From: Chara braunii
Lineage: Eukaryota > Streptophyta > Charophyceae > Charales > Characeae
Assembly (NCBI GenBank): GCA_003427395.1
Contig: BFEA01000137.1
Coordinates: 221,793 to 255,747 of the forward strand
Direction: 5' to 3'
DNA length: 33,955 bases
Part shown: piece after piece, positions 31,921 through 33,955 of the stretch
Layout: the number at the start of each line of letters is the position of its first letter
Position numbering within the stretch: the first letter of the stretch is position 1
The notes under the pieces: model-generated
The model's database searches: none
Told to the model about the DNA's origin: nothing
The model's input: only the letters and a program-made list of their open reading frames with translations
Translations under genes and position numbers: made by a program

Positions 31921-32638
31921 CTGCCTAAGGTAATTTATATGAAAAAGAGTTAGAGGCGATAGGGAATGAGAATCGTTTGGACAGGTAAAGGTAAATTAAG
32001 TCATTCAGGATAGAAAGGGTCAATCATTGGGAAAGGCTAAATCCATCTGACCTTATCTGCCATATTTCAATCGAATTCATTCTACGGTACACACAAAATT
32101 AACATTTTTCAAAACAACGAATCATTTTTGGCATACAGGCAGGTGATAAGTAAAAGGAAAATAATTATTTTACCTTTTCTCAATTAGGCATAATCAATCT
32201 CATTTGCAAGCATCCTTCTACCTACCTGCACAACACGCAGAGACAACAAGTTCAAGAGAAAACCAGTGCAATCCCATGCTAAAGTCAGACCTTTCCATTC
32301 ACATGCACGATACGCACGACTTTCCTCTACGTTTTCAACGAACATTCAATGAATAGGGTCAAGCAAAGTGTGGGTTCACACAGGTGTGAAGGGAAATCTG
32401 AGTCAATCAACTGACTAACCTTGAGTGAAGTGGTGTCGAACGCGCTCTGGCTCACTGAAGAAAGCCAAGAAAGAATATACTTGTCGCCAAAGAAAACTGC
32501 AGTCCCAAGGCAAGTCTCAAGCCAACTACTTGTCCCAATCTATTCCCGACTCGCAAGTCTCACACGCGGTACTCCCAGAGTCGATGGCGGCAAGTCGCAT
32601 AAATCCAAAAAAAATGTTGTTTCCAAGACAGTCCCAAC
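31921..32638. other. No recognisable gene
   Basis: Unique sequence. The open frames at 32421-32723 start at non-ATG codons and contain no recognisable domain. Confidence 0.45.
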
Positions 32639-32686
32639 TGGTCCCACGTCTGTCCCAACCGGTCCCAAGTGGTCCCTGATGGTCCT
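32639..32686. repeat. GGTCCCA short repeat cluster
   Basis: Five to six imperfect GGTCCCA/GGTCCC words occur within about 48 bases. The rest to 32860 is unremarkable. Confidence 0.6.
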
Positions 32687-32863
32687 ACGCGACCAACGTT
32701 CGCTCCTCACGCAGATTTCATAGTGCGTTGCGCGCCAATTGCCACCACGTCACGTTGCCGTCGCCGCACACTCCAACTCTGGTAGCACAACCGTACCTCA
32801 TCAAACATAACAAACGCCGCGCCGTAGAAAAAAAACTCCGCCGCTATCGCCGTGCCGCAAATC

Positions 32864-33115
32864 CTTGTTGTCGTGTCGCTAATCCATCAACATTTCCACA
32901 CCAAAGAAAAAACAAGTATCGTTGCGCCACCAATCCGGCAACATCTCCCCGCCAAAAAAATCAAGTGTCACTGCGCCGCAAATCCGGCAACACTTTCCCG
33001 CTAAAAGAAAATTCAAGTGGCGCCACGCCACAAATCCGGCAGCACTTCCCCGCCAAAAGAAATCAAGTGTCGCCGCGCCGCAAATCCGACAGCACCTCCC
33101 CAGCGCGTAAGAAAA
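32864..33115. repeat. Minisatellite of about five ~50-base units
   Basis: Units begin AAATCCGGCARCA and continue CTTCCCCGCCAAAAGAAATC and then AAGTGTCGCCGCGCCGC. Starts are near 32879, 32931, 32979, 33031 and 33081, with unit lengths from about 48 to 67 bases. Lys/Arg/Ser/Pro-rich frames run through it in more than one phase. Because unit length is not a fixed multiple of three, a repeat protein is unlikely. Confidence 0.85.
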
Positions 33116-33289
33116 ATGGCTGACAGTGATGCCGCACCGCTCGGGCAACATCTCCCTAGTACTCTCGTTATGGCCGCCGATGACGTCGTGCCACAACACA
33201 GTGCCGCAGCGTTGTTGCCGCCCCTTGTCGCATCTCACGGTCGCTTCTCGCTGCGCTGCCGTAAATCCCCCTCGAGACTAACTAGCCAT

Positions 33290-33760
33290 TGGATGAAGCA
33301 GAGTGCTTCAGCCAGGCTATGGCTGTCTCCTCCTCCTCGTTGCACTTTACTGTCGTCCTCCAGCTTCATCTGCAACACTCCTGCCAACTCTCTAGCACTC
33401 CAGCAATGAGGCAAGTGTGTTGTCACACACTGGCAGCTGGAGGCAAGTGTGAGGCAGTTGGGGGACAATTGCCTCTTTTGTAGTGGCTGAGGGCAGCAAC
33501 AGCCTCAACTACCCCCAGGCAAAATTCGTCACTTGCCTGGGGCCGTTGATCTGAGCCAGATCAATGGACTTAGGCCGCCTCACCTCAGCCATACACTTAG
33601 GGTGGCAATTGTACTCAACTGCCCTTCTCCTTGTCTCGCTTTTCCCTGCACTCAGCCCCACAATGAGTGCAGGTTTAGTGGAAAAATGGCTATTTCTAGC
33701 CAAGTTCCCCTCACTGACCCTCCAGTTCACAACTCTGGCCTGAATCAAATTCAGGCCAGT
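33290..33760. other. Hairpin-dense segment, possibly a decayed MITE
   Basis: Perfect stems are GAAGCA-GAG-TGCTTC (33294-33308), CCCCAGGCAA with TTGCCTGGGG (33513-33542, 10 base pairs), GATCT-GAGCC-AGATC (33548-33562) and CTGGCCTGAAT-CAA-ATTCAGGCCAG (33735-33759, 11 base pairs). GAGGCAAGTGTG occurs twice (about 33409 and 33440). There is no supported gene. Confidence 0.6.
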
Positions 33761-33779
33761 TTGGCCTGTATCTAACCGT

Positions 33780-33920
33780 AGCCACGGCTGTGGCTTTTTC
33801 TTTTTCCTTTCCTCTCCTTCTCTTTTCTTTTCCCTTCTGCATCCATTCTGCCCTCGCGGCCACGTACATGGCCGTTACTTTTTCTCCCCCTTTTTTTTCT
33901 TTTTTTTTCTCGTTTTTCAT
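33780..33920. repeat. Pyrimidine-rich tract
   Basis: TTTTTCTTTTTCC-like low-complexity sequence, broken at 33840-33875 by GCGGCCACGTACATGGCCG, which contains the inverted pair GGCCACGTACATGGCC. Confidence 0.75.
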
Positions 33921-33933
33921 CTGGGGAGGGGCA

Positions 33934-33955
33934 GCTCGTTTTTTTCGAAACGAGC
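33934..33955. other. Terminal hairpin at the end of the window
   Basis: GCTCGTTT-TTTTCG-AAACGAGC is an 8-base perfect stem that ends on the last base of the window. It may be real sequence cut by chance or an assembly end effect. Confidence 0.7.

Noticed and set aside
32421-33123. Lys/Arg/Pro-rich frames as a basic repeat protein
   Set aside because: The starts of the first frames are not ATG, the minisatellite has variable unit length not divisible by three, and more than one phase is open.

Overview
This window is eukaryotic, repeat-dominated nuclear DNA and contains almost no intact genes. There are no operons, bacterial genes or long open frames. The sequence is full of microsatellites, fold-back elements and multi-kilobase dispersed repeats. 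The single confident gene piece is one exon (minus strand, 6049-6210) of a mitochondrial-type ribosomal protein L28, closest to the land-plant form I know. Together with a PIF/Harbinger transposase fragment and a cluster of CACGTG (G-box) motifs, this suggests the green lineage. A streptophyte alga with a large repetitive genome (for example Chara) is a reasonable guess, but that is inference.

Layout. 1-5470: simple-sequence DNA (CT/CA, pyrimidine tracts, a TTTCA-type satellite, a GA run, a 1.5 kb degenerate CAGA array containing a strand-switched block), with two fold-back elements at 575-950 and 1368-1612. Isolated N bases occur only up to 4639. 5800-6300: minisatellites, then the L28 exon and a CA repeat in its upstream intron. 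6650-7540: an ATCT/ATCC array and purine-rich DNA. 7540-9650: duplicated units rich in CACGTG, a short palindromic MITE-like element at 7972-8095, and a large pyrimidine/purine strand switch near 9385. 10268-11243: the 5' part of a Harbinger element, whose transposase frame stops matching where a large repeat begins.

11244-30782 is one structure built from a single undescribed repeat family about 6-7 kb long. Copy D (11244-15981, inverted) and copy C (29650-30782, inverted) look like the two halves of one older copy. They meet at the same internal point and are separated by an inserted block made of two ~330 bp modules (M1, M2) and two direct copies, A (about 16661-23650) and B (about 23651-29649). 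Copy A carries a 728 bp insertion flanked by a 9 bp direct repeat that is missing from B and D. I found no transposase, reverse transcriptase or other recognisable protein in this family.

30783-33955: a third M module, a possible unidentified exon (31616-31920, minus), a ~50 bp minisatellite (32864-33115), and a hairpin-rich stretch that ends with a hairpin on the last base of the window. All comparisons were made by eye, without database searches.
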